A stretch of 64,000 nucleotides of DNA, taken from contig CAIQRS010000109.1 of assembly GCA_903874275.1 (NCBI GenBank), positions 1 to 64,000 on the forward strand. Direction: 5' to 3'. The notes under the pieces were generated by a model, which was given only the letters and a program-made list of their open reading frames with translations, was not told the origin of the DNA and did not search any database. Shown piece by piece: positions 53,986 through 63,772 of this stretch (positions are counted from its first letter, which is position 1; each line of letters starts with the position of its first letter). The stretch is from an uncultured Anaeromyxobacter sp. (GTDB taxonomy: Bacteria; Myxococcota; Myxococcia; Myxococcales; Anaeromyxobacteraceae). The translations under genes were made by a program, and so were the position numbers.

Positions 53986-54483
53986 ATGAAATTCCCCAGC
54001 TGGCGGGCGCTCCTGCCCCTCGCCGCCGCGTTGCTGGCGGCGCCTCTCGCAGCCTCCGCGGAGGACATCCAGGCCCAGCCCCCCCCCTTCACCGAGGGGA
54101 TCTTTCCCTGCTCGCAGTGCCACGACAAGGCCGGTGACCCCGCGCCGCGGCAACTGGCCTTCCACGACGAGATCCAGGGGGGGTTCAAGCACGGGGCGCC
54201 GGATCGCTGGTGCCTCGAGTGCCACGACAACGGGAAGCGCGACTTCCTGCACCTCATCAACGGCAAGAAGGTCCCCTTCACCGAGTCCTACCAGCTCTGC
54301 GGCCAGTGCCACGGCGACAAGTACCGCGACTGGAAGGTCGGGGTGCACGGCAAGCGGATCGGGATGTGGAACGGGAAGAAGACCTATTTCCTCTGCGTGA
54401 ACTGCCACAACCCCCACAACCCGCGGTTCAAGGCGCTCAAGCCCGAGCCGCCGCCGATCCCGCCGCAGGAGCAGGGCCGATGA
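53986..54483 (+). CDS. Tetraheme c-type cytochrome, periplasmic
   Basis: Signal peptide; CSQCH, CLECH, CGQCH, CVNCH. Confidence 0.93.
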   Translation: MKFPSWRALLPLAAALLAAPLAASAEDIQAQPPPFTEGIFPCSQCHDKAGDPAPRQLAFHDEIQGGFKHGAPDRWCLECHDNGKRDFLHLINGKKVPFTESYQLCGQCHGDKYRDWKVGVHGKRIGMWNGKKTYFLCVNCHNPHNPRFKALKPEPPPIPPQEQGR

Positions 54484-55424
54484 GCCACCGGAACCGTCTT
54501 CCCGTCATCCAGGACGCGCCCGGGGAGGCCGTGGGAGCCGGCACGTCCCGCCGCGACTTCCTGCGCAACGCCGCGGCCGGCGCGGTCCTCGCCGCCGTGG
54601 CCGGGTGCAAGCCCGAGGCGGTGGTCGAGGAGCTGCAGCGCCGCCACCTGAGCGAGCTCTCCCCCGAGCGGCTCCAGTCGATGCTCGGCAAGCTCGAGAA
54701 GAAGTGGTCGGCGAAGTACGGCAAGGAGGTCACCGTCTCGGCCAAGGGCCCGATGCCCGGGGTGAACTTCGCCTACGGCCTGGACCTCTCGCGCTGCATC
54801 GGCTGCCGCCGCTGCGTCTACGCCTGCGTGAAGGAGAACAACCAGTCCCGCAAGAACCCCCAGATCCAGTGGATCCGGGTGCTCCAGATGGACAAGGAGC
54901 ACGGCGTTGCGCTCCAGCACGCCACGCCCTACTACGATCCAGAGAAGGTGCCCGAGGCGGGCCACTTCTACATGCCGGTGCAGTGCCAGCAGTGCCGCCA
55001 CCCGCCCTGCACCAAGGTCTGCCCGGTCAAGGCCACCTGGAAGGAGCCCGACGGCATCGTGGTCATCGACTACGACTGGTGCATCGGCTGCCGCTGCTGC
55101 ACCGCCGCCTGCCCCTACGGCGCCCGCAAGTTCAACTGGGCCGAGCCCAACCTGCCCGCCGCCGAGATGAACCCGGTCACCGACTACCTGGGCAACCGGC
55201 CCCGCCCCATGGGCGTGGTCGAGAAGTGCACCTTCTGCCTGCAGCGCACCCGCAGCGGCCGTTACCCGGCCTGCGTGGAGATCTGCCCGGTGGGGGCCCG
55301 CAAGTTCGGCAACCTGCTCGACCCCGAGTCGGAGATCCGCCAGGTGATGGACCGCAAGCGCGTGTTCGTCTTCAAGGAGGAGCTCGCGACCGAGCCCCAG
55401 TTCTACTTCTTCTACGCCACGTAG
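54480..55424 (+). CDS. 4Fe-4S ferredoxin-type (PsrB/NrfC-like) subunit with Tat/lipobox signal
   Basis: TSRRDFLRNAAAGAVLAAVAGC; CIGCRRCVYACVKEN, CQQCRHPPCTKVCPV, CIGCRCCTAACPYGARKF, CTFCLQRTRSGRYPACVEICP. Confidence 0.94.
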   Translation: MSHRNRLPVIQDAPGEAVGAGTSRRDFLRNAAAGAVLAAVAGCKPEAVVEELQRRHLSELSPERLQSMLGKLEKKWSAKYGKEVTVSAKGPMPGVNFAYGLDLSRCIGCRRCVYACVKENNQSRKNPQIQWIRVLQMDKEHGVALQHATPYYDPEKVPEAGHFYMPVQCQQCRHPPCTKVCPVKATWKEPDGIVVIDYDWCIGCRCCTAACPYGARKFNWAEPNLPAAEMNPVTDYLGNRPRPMGVVEKCTFCLQRTRSGRYPACVEICPVGARKFGNLLDPESEIRQVMDRKRVFVFKEELATEPQFYFFYAT

Positions 55425-55442
55425 CGGTCGAGGGCACCGATC

Positions 55443-56684
55443 ATGGCATTCGGCGAGTTCTTGCAGGGCGCGGCGAAGCAGGTGGTCACCGGCGGCAAGG
55501 CCTACAAGGCCTGGGTGGCGCTGCTCGTCGTGATGATCGGCATCGGGCTGGTGGGCTACTCGCGCCAGTGGAACCAGGGGCTGCTCGCCACCAACATGCG
55601 CGACCAGGTCACCTGGGCCTTCTACATCGGCAACTTCACCTTCCTGGTGGGGGTGGCCGCGGCGGCCGTGCTGCTGGTCGTGCCGGCCTACGTCTACCAC
55701 TGGAAGCCCATCAAGGAGGTGGTGGTGCTGGGCGAGCTGCTCGCCATCAGCGCCCTCATCATGTGCATGATGTTCATCCTGGTGGACATGGGGCGCCCCG
55801 ACCGGCTCACCCACATCATGCCCGGGCCCGGCAGCCCCAACTGGCCCCAGTCGATGCTCTCCTGGGACGCGATGGTGCTGAACCTGTATCTGATCTTGAA
55901 TCTCGTGGTGGTGCTTCACATCCTCTACCGCGCCTACCGCGGGAAGGAGTACGCCAAGCTCTTCGTGGTGCCGCTCGTCCTCTTCAGCATCCCGGCCGCG
56001 GTGGGCATCCACACCGTCACCGCGTTCCTCTACGCCGGCATGGCGGCGCGACCCTACTGGAACGCCGGGATCCTGGCGCCCAAGTTCATCGCCTCGGCCT
56101 TCTGCTCGGGACCGGCGGTGATGATCATCCTCTTCCAGGTGCTGCGGAAGACCACCGCCATCGAGATCAAGGACGAGGCCATCTGGAAGGTGGCCGAGCT
56201 CATGGCCTACGCCATGTTCTTCAACCTGTTCCTGCTCGGCGCCGAGATCTTCAAGGAGTACTACTCCCGCACCGAGCACCTGCTCTACACGCAGTACCTC
56301 TGGCAGGGCATCGGGAACAACCGGGCGCTCGTCCCGTTCGCCTGGTTCTCGCTCTTCTGCTCGGTGATGGCCACCATCATCTTCGTGGTGCCCGCCGGCC
56401 GCCGGAACTGGGTGACGTTGAACATCGGCGCGGTGCTCATCTTCGCCGGCGTCTACATCGAGAAGGGCATGGGGCTCGTCATCCCCGGCATGACGCCGGA
56501 CACCCTGGGCGAGATCTACGAGTACCGGCCCTCCGCGGTGGAGTGGATGGTGGCCATCGGGGTCTTCGGGGTGGGGGCGCTGGTGTTCACGACCTTGGTG
56601 AACGTGGCGGTGCCCATCATGACGGGGACGCTGCGGGCGAAGGGGGCGCCGGTGACGCCCCTGGGGGCGGAGGCGGGGCACTGA
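55443..56684 (+). CDS. NrfD/PsrC-family membrane subunit
   Basis: Multi-TM; YVYHWKPIKEVVVLGELLAISALIMCMMFILVDMGRPDRL. Confidence 0.93.
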   Translation: MAFGEFLQGAAKQVVTGGKAYKAWVALLVVMIGIGLVGYSRQWNQGLLATNMRDQVTWAFYIGNFTFLVGVAAAAVLLVVPAYVYHWKPIKEVVVLGELLAISALIMCMMFILVDMGRPDRLTHIMPGPGSPNWPQSMLSWDAMVLNLYLILNLVVVLHILYRAYRGKEYAKLFVVPLVLFSIPAAVGIHTVTAFLYAGMAARPYWNAGILAPKFIASAFCSGPAVMIILFQVLRKTTAIEIKDEAIWKVAELMAYAMFFNLFLLGAEIFKEYYSRTEHLLYTQYLWQGIGNNRALVPFAWFSLFCSVMATIIFVVPAGRRNWVTLNIGAVLIFAGVYIEKGMGLVIPGMTPDTLGEIYEYRPSAVEWMVAIGVFGVGALVFTTLVNVAVPIMTGTLRAKGAPVTPLGAEAGH

Positions 56685-56908
56685 CAGGGGGGGGGTGCGA
56701 AAGCAGTGGCATTTCAACGGCACGGGCGAGCATCGCCTGCGCAGGCCCCCAAGGGGGCGTTGGCGGGGCGCTTGAGCGTGAATCCCCGTTGCACCCGGAG
56801 CGTCACTCCTCCGAATTTCAGGGTCGTCCGCCGTGAGCCACCGAGGCCGTAGACGAGGGACCCGCAGCCTGCTAGTTAGCCGCCAATCCCCCGACATAGG
56901 AGACACAC

Positions 56909-57211
56909 ATGATGAGAAAGATCGTCGCCGTCACCCTGTCTTCCCTGCTGGTCGCCCCAGCCGCCCTCGCAGCCGGCCCGGCAGAGACCTTCCAGGCCAA
57001 GTGCGCCGCCTGCCACGGGAAGGACGGCAAGGGGCAGAGCGACATGGCGAAGAAGCTCGGCGTGAAGGACCTCACCTCGACGAAGCTGCCGCAGGCCGAA
57101 ATCCAGAAGGTCATCACCGACGGCAAGGGCAAGATGACCCCCTGGAAGGGCAAGCTCTCGGACGCCGAGATCGCCGGTCTCGCCAAGTTCGTCGCCGGCG
57201 GCCTGAAGTAG
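56909..57211 (+). CDS. Class I monoheme cytochrome c, periplasmic
   Basis: Signal peptide, CAACHGKDGKGQ, distal Met (GKMTPWKGKLSDAEIAGLAKFV). Confidence 0.93.
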   Translation: MMRKIVAVTLSSLLVAPAALAAGPAETFQAKCAACHGKDGKGQSDMAKKLGVKDLTSTKLPQAEIQKVITDGKGKMTPWKGKLSDAEIAGLAKFVAGGLK

Positions 57212-57245
57212 CCATTTCCCGGGCGCCTGCCCGACCTGCACGGCG

Positions 57246-57280
57246 AAAGGCCTCCACCTGCATTCGCAGGGGAGGCCTTT
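57246..57280. terminator. Terminator-like hairpin between convergent genes
   Basis: AAAGGCCTCC-a-CCTGC-ATTC-GCAGG-GGAGGCCTTT: 15 paired bases with one bulge; ends in TTT, no long U tract. Confidence 0.75.
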
Positions 57281-57331
57281 CTCGATTCACCCGGCTCGAA
57301 CGGTTCGACCGGGGCCCCCTCCAGGAGGTGG

Positions 57332-58738
57332 TCAGTGCGCGCCGCGCGAGAGCAGGACGGCGGGCACGGTGCGGAAGCAGATCTGGATGTCCTGCCAGAG
57401 CGACCAGGTGTCGATGTACTCGAGGTCGAGCTTCATCCACTGGTCGAAGGAGATGTTGGACCGGCCGCTCACCTGCCACGTGCAGGTGATCCCCGGCTTC
57501 ACGCTGAGGCGGCGGCGCTGCCAGCGCTGGTACTGCTTGACCTCGGCCGGCACCGGCGGCCTCGGGCCGACGATGCTCATCTCGCCCGTGAGGACGTTCA
57601 GGAACTGGGGCAACTCGTCGATCGAGGTCCGGCGGATGAAGCGGCCGACCCGGGTGACGCGCGGGTCGTCCTTCATCTTGAAGACCGGGCCGGAGGCCTC
57701 GTTCTGGGCCCGCAGCGACTCGAGGCGGGCTTCCGCATCGATGTGCATGCTGCGGAACTTCAGCATCTTGAAGGGACGGCCGTTCTTCCCGACGCGGGTC
57801 TGGCGAAAGAAGACCGGTCCGGGCGAGTCGAGCTTGACGGCGATGGCCGTGGCGACGAAGGCGGGCGAGAGGAGCAGGACCGCGATGGCGCTCGAGAACA
57901 TGTCGAAGGCACGCTTGAGAAGGAGGGCGACCTCGTCGGTGGGCGCGCGGGTGAAGGCGAGCATGGGGAGCCCGTCCATCTCGCCGAGGGCGACGTGCGC
58001 CCCGCCGACCTGAAAGAGGTCCAGGCAGACCCGGGCGTTCGCACCCTGCTCCTGGCAGAGGCGGAAGGCGCCCTCGATGTGGGAGAGCCGCTCGCGGGGC
58101 ACGGCGAAGATCACCTCGTCGATGACGTTGTCGTCGAGGATCTGCCCGAGCTGGGCGACCGTTCCGAGGACGAGCTCCGGCTTCGGGTTGCCGACGCCCT
58201 GCGCGTCGAGGACGTGGCCGGCGAAGAGGTAGCCCCACTCCGGGTGCTCCTCGACGGTCTGGACGACGTCGTGGGCCAGATCACCCGACCCGACCACTGC
58301 GAACACCTTCATGTTGTGGCCGCTGCGGCGGGCCGAGTGGGCCACCCGGCGGAGGACCACGCGGTTCCCGGCGATGAATGCGAAGACCACCGCGAAGTAG
58401 GTCCCGAAGAAGAGGCGCGACACGTCCTCGTGGAGGCGGAGGAAGAAGATGGCGGCGATATGAATGATCGCCATGGACAGGAGCGCCTTCGCGATTCGGC
58501 CGATCTCCGGCCAGATCGAGCGTGTGCGGAAGCTGTTGTAGAGGCGGAAGAACCAGGTGGCCGCGATCCAGAGCACCAGCGTGAGGGCCAGGAAGGGCCA
58601 GTAGTCGGAGAGCGGAACGAGCGGCCCTCTCGCATTCACGGGCAGAAAGTCGCGCAGGAAGTACGCTGCCGGGACTCCGGCAACGACGCACAGGATGTCG
58701 AGCAGACGAACGGTACCCTCTACGACTCGGTTCTTCAT
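57332..58738 (-). CDS. Undecaprenyl-phosphate sugar phosphotransferase (bacterial sugar transferase, WcaJ/EpsE-type)
   Basis: N-terminal TMs, CoA-binding-like domain, C-terminal KRAFDMFSSAIAVLLLSPAF ... VGKNGRPFKMLKFRSM ... RRTSIDELPQFLNVLTGEMSIVGPRPPVPAEV. Confidence 0.94.
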   Translation of the reverse strand: MKNRVVEGTVRLLDILCVVAGVPAAYFLRDFLPVNARGPLVPLSDYWPFLALTLVLWIAATWFFRLYNSFRTRSIWPEIGRIAKALLSMAIIHIAAIFFLRLHEDVSRLFFGTYFAVVFAFIAGNRVVLRRVAHSARRSGHNMKVFAVVGSGDLAHDVVQTVEEHPEWGYLFAGHVLDAQGVGNPKPELVLGTVAQLGQILDDNVIDEVIFAVPRERLSHIEGAFRLCQEQGANARVCLDLFQVGGAHVALGEMDGLPMLAFTRAPTDEVALLLKRAFDMFSSAIAVLLLSPAFVATAIAVKLDSPGPVFFRQTRVGKNGRPFKMLKFRSMHIDAEARLESLRAQNEASGPVFKMKDDPRVTRVGRFIRRTSIDELPQFLNVLTGEMSIVGPRPPVPAEVKQYQRWQRRRLSVKPGITCTWQVSGRSNISFDQWMKLDLEYIDTWSLWQDIQICFRTVPAVLLSRGAH

Positions 58739-59050
58739 GACTGGCCAGCCCCCCGACCGGTGTGGACAACCGTAGGTAACGCGATCGGACGGTCTTTGGA
58801 TGTCCCGTGACGCGTGTACGCCGAGGTAGGGACAAAGGGGGTGGGGTCGTGAACTGGGCGAAAGTGGTCTGGTTCGGGTCGCTTGGAGAACAAGTGTCCA
58901 CAATCAGTAGACGTTTATGGGGGCGCTAGGGGCCGAGGACGCCCCACCAGGGACCGATCGGAGGCCCCTGCGCTCCACCATGGATGACCCCAAGGGATTG
59001 GGTTGGTTGGGCCAGCGGCGCTCTGGGACCGTTCCAGCGCCCACCAGAAC

Positions 59051-60019
59051 TCAGGGTTCGACCCGCTTCAGCCAGTCTTCCCGCCAGTAGGGGAAGAGGG
59101 CGCGGGGACAGAACCAACGGCCCACGCTCTGGTCTCCGGAGCAGGTGACCCCGTCGAGTTTCACCGCATCGCTCTTCAACTCGATCATCTTGCCGTTGGC
59201 GTCGTGGATGAATCGGGTGATCCGTTCCTTCACCTGGAAACGCTTGCCACAGAACTCGTGCATCTCGCGGTCGAACCAGAGTCCGCGGCTACCGCCGTTT
59301 GGCGCCAAGGTCTCGGCGATCTCGGCCTTTGACCGGACCTCCACCCATTCGCCCGGCTGCAGGTTCAACGGCGGCCGCCGGAGCGGCGGGTTCCGCGTTC
59401 CGGCCAGCGCGACGTGCGGGACGAGCCCGAGCTTTCGAGCAGTCTCGCGAATGCCTGCCCGAGCGATGACCCGGAAGAACCGGAGCGGAGCGACGTTGCC
59501 CGAGGTCAGCTCGCCGACGTAGGGGAAGGACTCGGCGGCCTTCGAGGCCCGGACGAGCTCGGTCGCCTGGCAGCGGTAGGTTTCCCCCGGGACCCCGTCG
59601 AAGCCCACCGGCTGCTTGACGTTCCGGAAAAGGAGGTCGGTCAGCTTCGCCCTGGCGGCGTCATCTTCACCCGAGGGCGAAGGCGGCGTCTCCACGGGGC
59701 CAACTCGCCGCAGCCAGGCGGCCTTCCAGAGAAGACGGCAGGAGCCCTGGCAGCCATCGTGGCCCGACCCGTCGCAGCGGAGCTCGCGCAGCTGGAAGGT
59801 GTGTGGAATCGTCCGACTTCCCGACCAGTCAATCGTGTCGCACATCCGGGACGCGATGTTCTCGATGGCGAAGGTGCCGCCGCAGAAGGCGATCATCTCG
59901 GGCATGAACGGGAGGCTCTCGAGCGTGCCCTTCGCGTCGAGGGTCGCGAGGATCTCGGCCGGGAGCCTCACCTGCACCAGATCGCCAACAGTCAAGTTTT
60001 CGGGATTCATGTCGTCCAT
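59051..60019 (-). CDS. Hypothetical protein with internally duplicated Cys-rich SH3-like domain
   Basis: N-half GDLVQVRLPAEILATLDAKGTLESLPFMPEMIAFCGGTFAI...WLRRV and C-half GEWVEVRSKAEIAETLAPNGGSRGLWFDREMHEFCGKRFQV...WLKRV align. Confidence 0.8.
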   Translation of the reverse strand: MDDMNPENLTVGDLVQVRLPAEILATLDAKGTLESLPFMPEMIAFCGGTFAIENIASRMCDTIDWSGSRTIPHTFQLRELRCDGSGHDGCQGSCRLLWKAAWLRRVGPVETPPSPSGEDDAARAKLTDLLFRNVKQPVGFDGVPGETYRCQATELVRASKAAESFPYVGELTSGNVAPLRFFRVIARAGIRETARKLGLVPHVALAGTRNPPLRRPPLNLQPGEWVEVRSKAEIAETLAPNGGSRGLWFDREMHEFCGKRFQVKERITRFIHDANGKMIELKSDAVKLDGVTCSGDQSVGRWFCPRALFPYWREDWLKRVEP

Positions 60020-60160
60020 TTGTAGTCAGGTTGGGGGCACCATGCCATCCGGATCGTCGCGCCGACTTGACGAGCCGAATCCCGCGAACATGGTGTGGCG
60101 CTAGCGCCGAAGTCGTGACCACATCCACGTCGGGGTTCGAATCCGGGGCCCATCGAGAGA

Positions 60161-61318
60161 ATGATGCCAGGACAGCCCCTGCCTAACATGCAAGCAGCCG
60201 CTCCCGCCCGGACGCTCGTGGTCTCGCAGCGTCGGCTCAATCCCGTCGTGTCCAACTGCCTGCTCTTCGAGTTCGAGGACATGGTGGTGGAGGTAGAGGG
60301 TGCGACGAATTGCTCGCCCGACCGCGTGCCTTTTCCCGGTCTGCGGACCCGTGGGCTGGCCGCCCGTGCAGGAGGACTTCTCCCTGGGGTCGCATCGGCT
60401 TCGTGGGCGAGGCTGCACGGCGGAATCCGGAAGCACGAACTCGTCTTCGTGAACGTGCTCTCGCTTCTTGGCCTGGCAGCGCTGCAGCCCGTCGCCGGGC
60501 TGGCGCGCCTTGGTCACACGTCCATCTGCAACGTCACCGAGATCTGGGCCAAGGGACTCCGGGAACGAACAGGGGAGCTGAGGGCGCTGAGAGCGTTCGA
60601 CGTCATCGCGGTCGGCTGTGCGGGCAGCGTCGAGGAGGTGTCCCGGCTGACGGGTCGGCCCTGCATCTACCTTCCACCTTCGGTGGATGCGATGGCGATG
60701 TGCCCGTTCCCCGATGGCCCGGATCGGGTGATCGACGTGTACGCCATGGGCCGGCGCCCGGAGAGGACCCACGCCGCGCTGCTCCGCATGGCGGCGGAGC
60801 GACGCTGGTACTACCTGTACGACACGGTCGGTGGAAACGTCGGGTTCACCAACCACCGGGAGCACCGCGCGCAGCTCGGCGACCGGATCAAGCGAAGCCG
60901 GTACTTCCTGGCCAACAGCGGCAAGGCCAACGCACGCGACGAGATCGGCGACCAGCAGGAGATCGGGCAGCGGTTCTTCGAGGGGGCCGGAGGCGGAGCG
61001 GTCCTCTTCGGTTCGCCTCCACGGACCGTGCACTTCGAGGAGTGGTTCGGCTGGGAGGACGCCGTCGTCGACCTCCCGTACGACTCGGAGGATGTGGCCG
61101 CCTGCCTGGACGTCCTCGAGTCCGACCCGGCACGCGTGGAGCGGATCCGCCGGACGAACGTCGTCGAGTCCCTCCGGCGCCACGATCACCTTCACCGCTG
61201 GAGGCAGGTCCTCCAGGCAGCCGGGCTTCCCGAGACCCCGGCCATGCGAGCACGGGCGGTCGCCCTCGAGGAGCGGGCGGCCGCCGTCCTCGGTCCAACG
61301 GATGGCGCGAGGCCCTGA
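60161..61318 (+). CDS. Glycosyltransferase-like protein (GT4/CgeB-like C-terminal region)
   Basis: VIAVGCAGSVEEVSRLTGRPCIYLPPSVDAM; RYFLANSGKANARDEIGDQQEIGQRFFEGAGGGAVLFG; polysaccharide locus context. Confidence 0.7.
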   Translation: MMPGQPLPNMQAAAPARTLVVSQRRLNPVVSNCLLFEFEDMVVEVEGATNCSPDRVPFPGLRTRGLAARAGGLLPGVASASWARLHGGIRKHELVFVNVLSLLGLAALQPVAGLARLGHTSICNVTEIWAKGLRERTGELRALRAFDVIAVGCAGSVEEVSRLTGRPCIYLPPSVDAMAMCPFPDGPDRVIDVYAMGRRPERTHAALLRMAAERRWYYLYDTVGGNVGFTNHREHRAQLGDRIKRSRYFLANSGKANARDEIGDQQEIGQRFFEGAGGGAVLFGSPPRTVHFEEWFGWEDAVVDLPYDSEDVAACLDVLESDPARVERIRRTNVVESLRRHDHLHRWRQVLQAAGLPETPAMRARAVALEERAAAVLGPTDGARP

Positions 61319-61441
61319 CGCGACGACGCGCCTGTCCGCGCCTCAGGGGACGGCACGCGCTCGGCACGGCCAGGGCCTTTCGGGTAAGATGTAACGCCCG
61401 GTCGAATCACCTGGGAGCCGGCGAAAGCGGGGAATCTCGAG

Positions 61442-62491
61442 ATGAAGGTATTGCTCACCGGAAGCCGTGGCTACATCGGGACCGTCATGGCCCCCCTGTT
61501 CCTCGAGGCCGGACATGAAGTCGTCGGGGTGGACACGGACCTCTACCAGCGCTCGACATTCGGGCCGTGGCGGGAGTCCATCCGCACGATCGTCAAGGAC
61601 GTGCGGGACCTGGAATCCGCGGACCTGGCCGGCTTCGACGCCGTCGTCCACCTCGCCGCGCTCTCCAACGACCCGCTGGGTGACCTCGACCCGGCCCTCA
61701 CCTTCGACATCAACCACCTGGCCTCGGTGCGCCTGGCCCGGCTCGCCCGCTCCGCGGGGGTCTCGCGCTTCGCCTTCGCGTCGTCCTGCAGCAACTACGG
61801 GGCGGCCGGGGACGCACCGGTGGACGAGACCTCCACCCTCAATCCCGTCACCGCGTACGGGATGTCGAAAGTGCGCGTGGAGCAGGACGTGGTGGGGCTC
61901 GCCAGCGACGCCTTCTGCCCCACCTTCCTCCGCTGCGCGACCGCCTACGGCGTGTCGCCCAGGCTGCGCTTCGACGTCGTGCTCAACAACCTCGTGGCAT
62001 GGGCGTTCACCTCGGGGAAGGTCTTCCTGAAGAGCGACGGGACCCCCTGGCGCCCCATCATCCACATCGAGGACATCGCCCGGGCCTTCCTGACGGTCCT
62101 CGCTGCGCCCGCCGACCTGGTGCGCGGCCAGGCGTTCAACGTCGGCCGCGACGATCAGAACTTCCGGATCTCCGAGATCGCGGAGATCGTGCGCGACACC
62201 GTCCCGGGGTGCGAGATCGCCTTCGCGGCGGACGCCGGGCCCGACAAGCGGAACTACCGGGCCAGCTTCGCCAAGATCGCGAAGGTCCTGCCCGGGTTCC
62301 AGCCGCAGTGGGACGCGCGCAAGGGGGCGAAGCAGCTCCTGGAAGCCTACCGGACCATCGGCCTCGTCCAGGACGACTTCGAGGGGCCGAGGTACCGGCG
62401 GATCGATCAGCTCAAGCAGTTGAAGGCCGAAGGACTTCTTGCCGAGGACCTGCGCTGGCGAGGCGCCCCGCCGTCCCCGAAGTCTCCCTAG
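61442..62491 (+). CDS. NAD-dependent epimerase/dehydratase
   Basis: [46 protein letters not shown]. Confidence 0.92.
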   Translation: MKVLLTGSRGYIGTVMAPLFLEAGHEVVGVDTDLYQRSTFGPWRESIRTIVKDVRDLESADLAGFDAVVHLAALSNDPLGDLDPALTFDINHLASVRLARLARSAGVSRFAFASSCSNYGAAGDAPVDETSTLNPVTAYGMSKVRVEQDVVGLASDAFCPTFLRCATAYGVSPRLRFDVVLNNLVAWAFTSGKVFLKSDGTPWRPIIHIEDIARAFLTVLAAPADLVRGQAFNVGRDDQNFRISEIAEIVRDTVPGCEIAFAADAGPDKRNYRASFAKIAKVLPGFQPQWDARKGAKQLLEAYRTIGLVQDDFEGPRYRRIDQLKQLKAEGLLAEDLRWRGAPPSPKSP

Positions 62492-62518
62492 CGTCGCCAT
62501 CCATCTCGAGGCCCGTCC

Positions 62519-63772
62519 GTGACCACCGCAGAGCCGATCTCCGATGCTGTCTGCATGTCCTGCGAAGCACCGCTCACGAGCCTCTTCGTGGACCTGGGCA
62601 TGTCGCCCCTCTGCGAGAGCTACGTGTCCCGGGAGAACCTGAACCGGGTCGAGCCGTTCTACCCGCTGCGGGTGTACGTCTGCGATCGCTGCTTCCTCGT
62701 CCAGCTCGAGGAGTACGTGAGCCCCGAGTCGATCTTCAAGGAGTACGCCTACTTCTCCTCGTACGCGGACAGCTGGGTCGAGCACATGCGGCGCTACGCC
62801 GACATGATCACCGATCGTCTCGGGCTCGGACCGTCGAGCTTCGTCGTCGAGGTCGCGAGCAACGACGGATACCTCCTCCAGCACTTCGTGCGGAAGGGCA
62901 TCCCGGTCCTTGGAATCGAGCCCGCGGAGAACGTGGCCAAGGTCGCCGTGGACAAGGGAATCCCCACCCTGGTGAAGTTCTTCGGGGAGGAGACCGCCCG
63001 GGAGCTCGTCCATGCGGGGCGGAAGGCGGACCTGATCTGCGGGGCCAACGTGCTCGCCCAGGTTCCTCGCCTTCGAGACTTCGTGAAGGGGCTCGAGGTG
63101 CTCCTGGCCCCCGACGGAGTCGTCACGATCGAGTTTCCCCACCTCGCCCGCCTCATGGAGGGGAACCAGTTCGACACCATCTACCACGAGCACTTCTCCT
63201 ACTTCTCCCTGTACGCCGCGGAGAAGGTCTTCGCCGACCACGGGCTGGCCGTGTTCGACGTGGAGGAGCTGTCCACGCATGGCGGGTCGCTCCGCGTCTA
63301 CGCTTGCCACGCAGGCAATGCCGGTCGCCCGGAGACCGATCGCCTGAGGCAGCTGCGGCGCTCGGAGGAGCAGGCCGGAGTCGCCCGGATCGAGACCTAC
63401 CGGCACTTCGCCGGCCAGGTCCAGGAAACCAAGCGCAACCTGCTCGAGTTTCTGATCGGCGCCAAGCGCGCGGGGAAGCGCATCGTGGGGTACGGCGCGC
63501 CCGGCAAGGGGAACACGCTCCTCAATTACTGCGGGATCGGGACCGACTTCCTGGAGTTCACGGTGGATCGGAGCCCCTACAAGCAGGGGAAGTTCCTTCC
63601 CGGCACCCACATCCCCATCCTCCACCCGGACCGGATCCGGGAGGCCCGTCCCGACTACGTGCTCATCCTTCCCTGGAATTTCAAGGATGAGATCGTGGCG
63701 CAGATGGCGTTCATCCGGGAGTGGGGCGGAAAGTTCGTGGTGCCCATTCCAGGAGTCCGCGTCCTTGACTAG
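62519..63772 (+). CDS. Sugar C-methyltransferase-like class I SAM methyltransferase (Methyltransf_13/14 architecture)
   Basis: N-terminal zinc-binding CMSCEAPL...CDRCFLVQLEEYV, VVEVASNDGYLLQHF, IYHEHFSYFSL, GYGAPGKGNTLLNYCGI. Confidence 0.9.
   Translation: MTTAEPISDAVCMSCEAPLTSLFVDLGMSPLCESYVSRENLNRVEPFYPLRVYVCDRCFLVQLEEYVSPESIFKEYAYFSSYADSWVEHMRRYADMITDRLGLGPSSFVVEVASNDGYLLQHFVRKGIPVLGIEPAENVAKVAVDKGIPTLVKFFGEETARELVHAGRKADLICGANVLAQVPRLRDFVKGLEVLLAPDGVVTIEFPHLARLMEGNQFDTIYHEHFSYFSLYAAEKVFADHGLAVFDVEELSTHGGSLRVYACHAGNAGRPETDRLRQLRRSEEQAGVARIETYRHFAGQVQETKRNLLEFLIGAKRAGKRIVGYGAPGKGNTLLNYCGIGTDFLEFTVDRSPYKQGKFLPGTHIPILHPDRIREARPDYVLILPWNFKDEIVAQMAFIREWGGKFVVPIPGVRVLD

Noticed and set aside
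60130-60152. GGGGTTCGAATCCGGGG resembles a tRNA T-arm
   Set aside because: Only two pairs form around the loop (GG..CC), and no acceptor, D or anticodon arms could be fitted in the flanking 80 bases.
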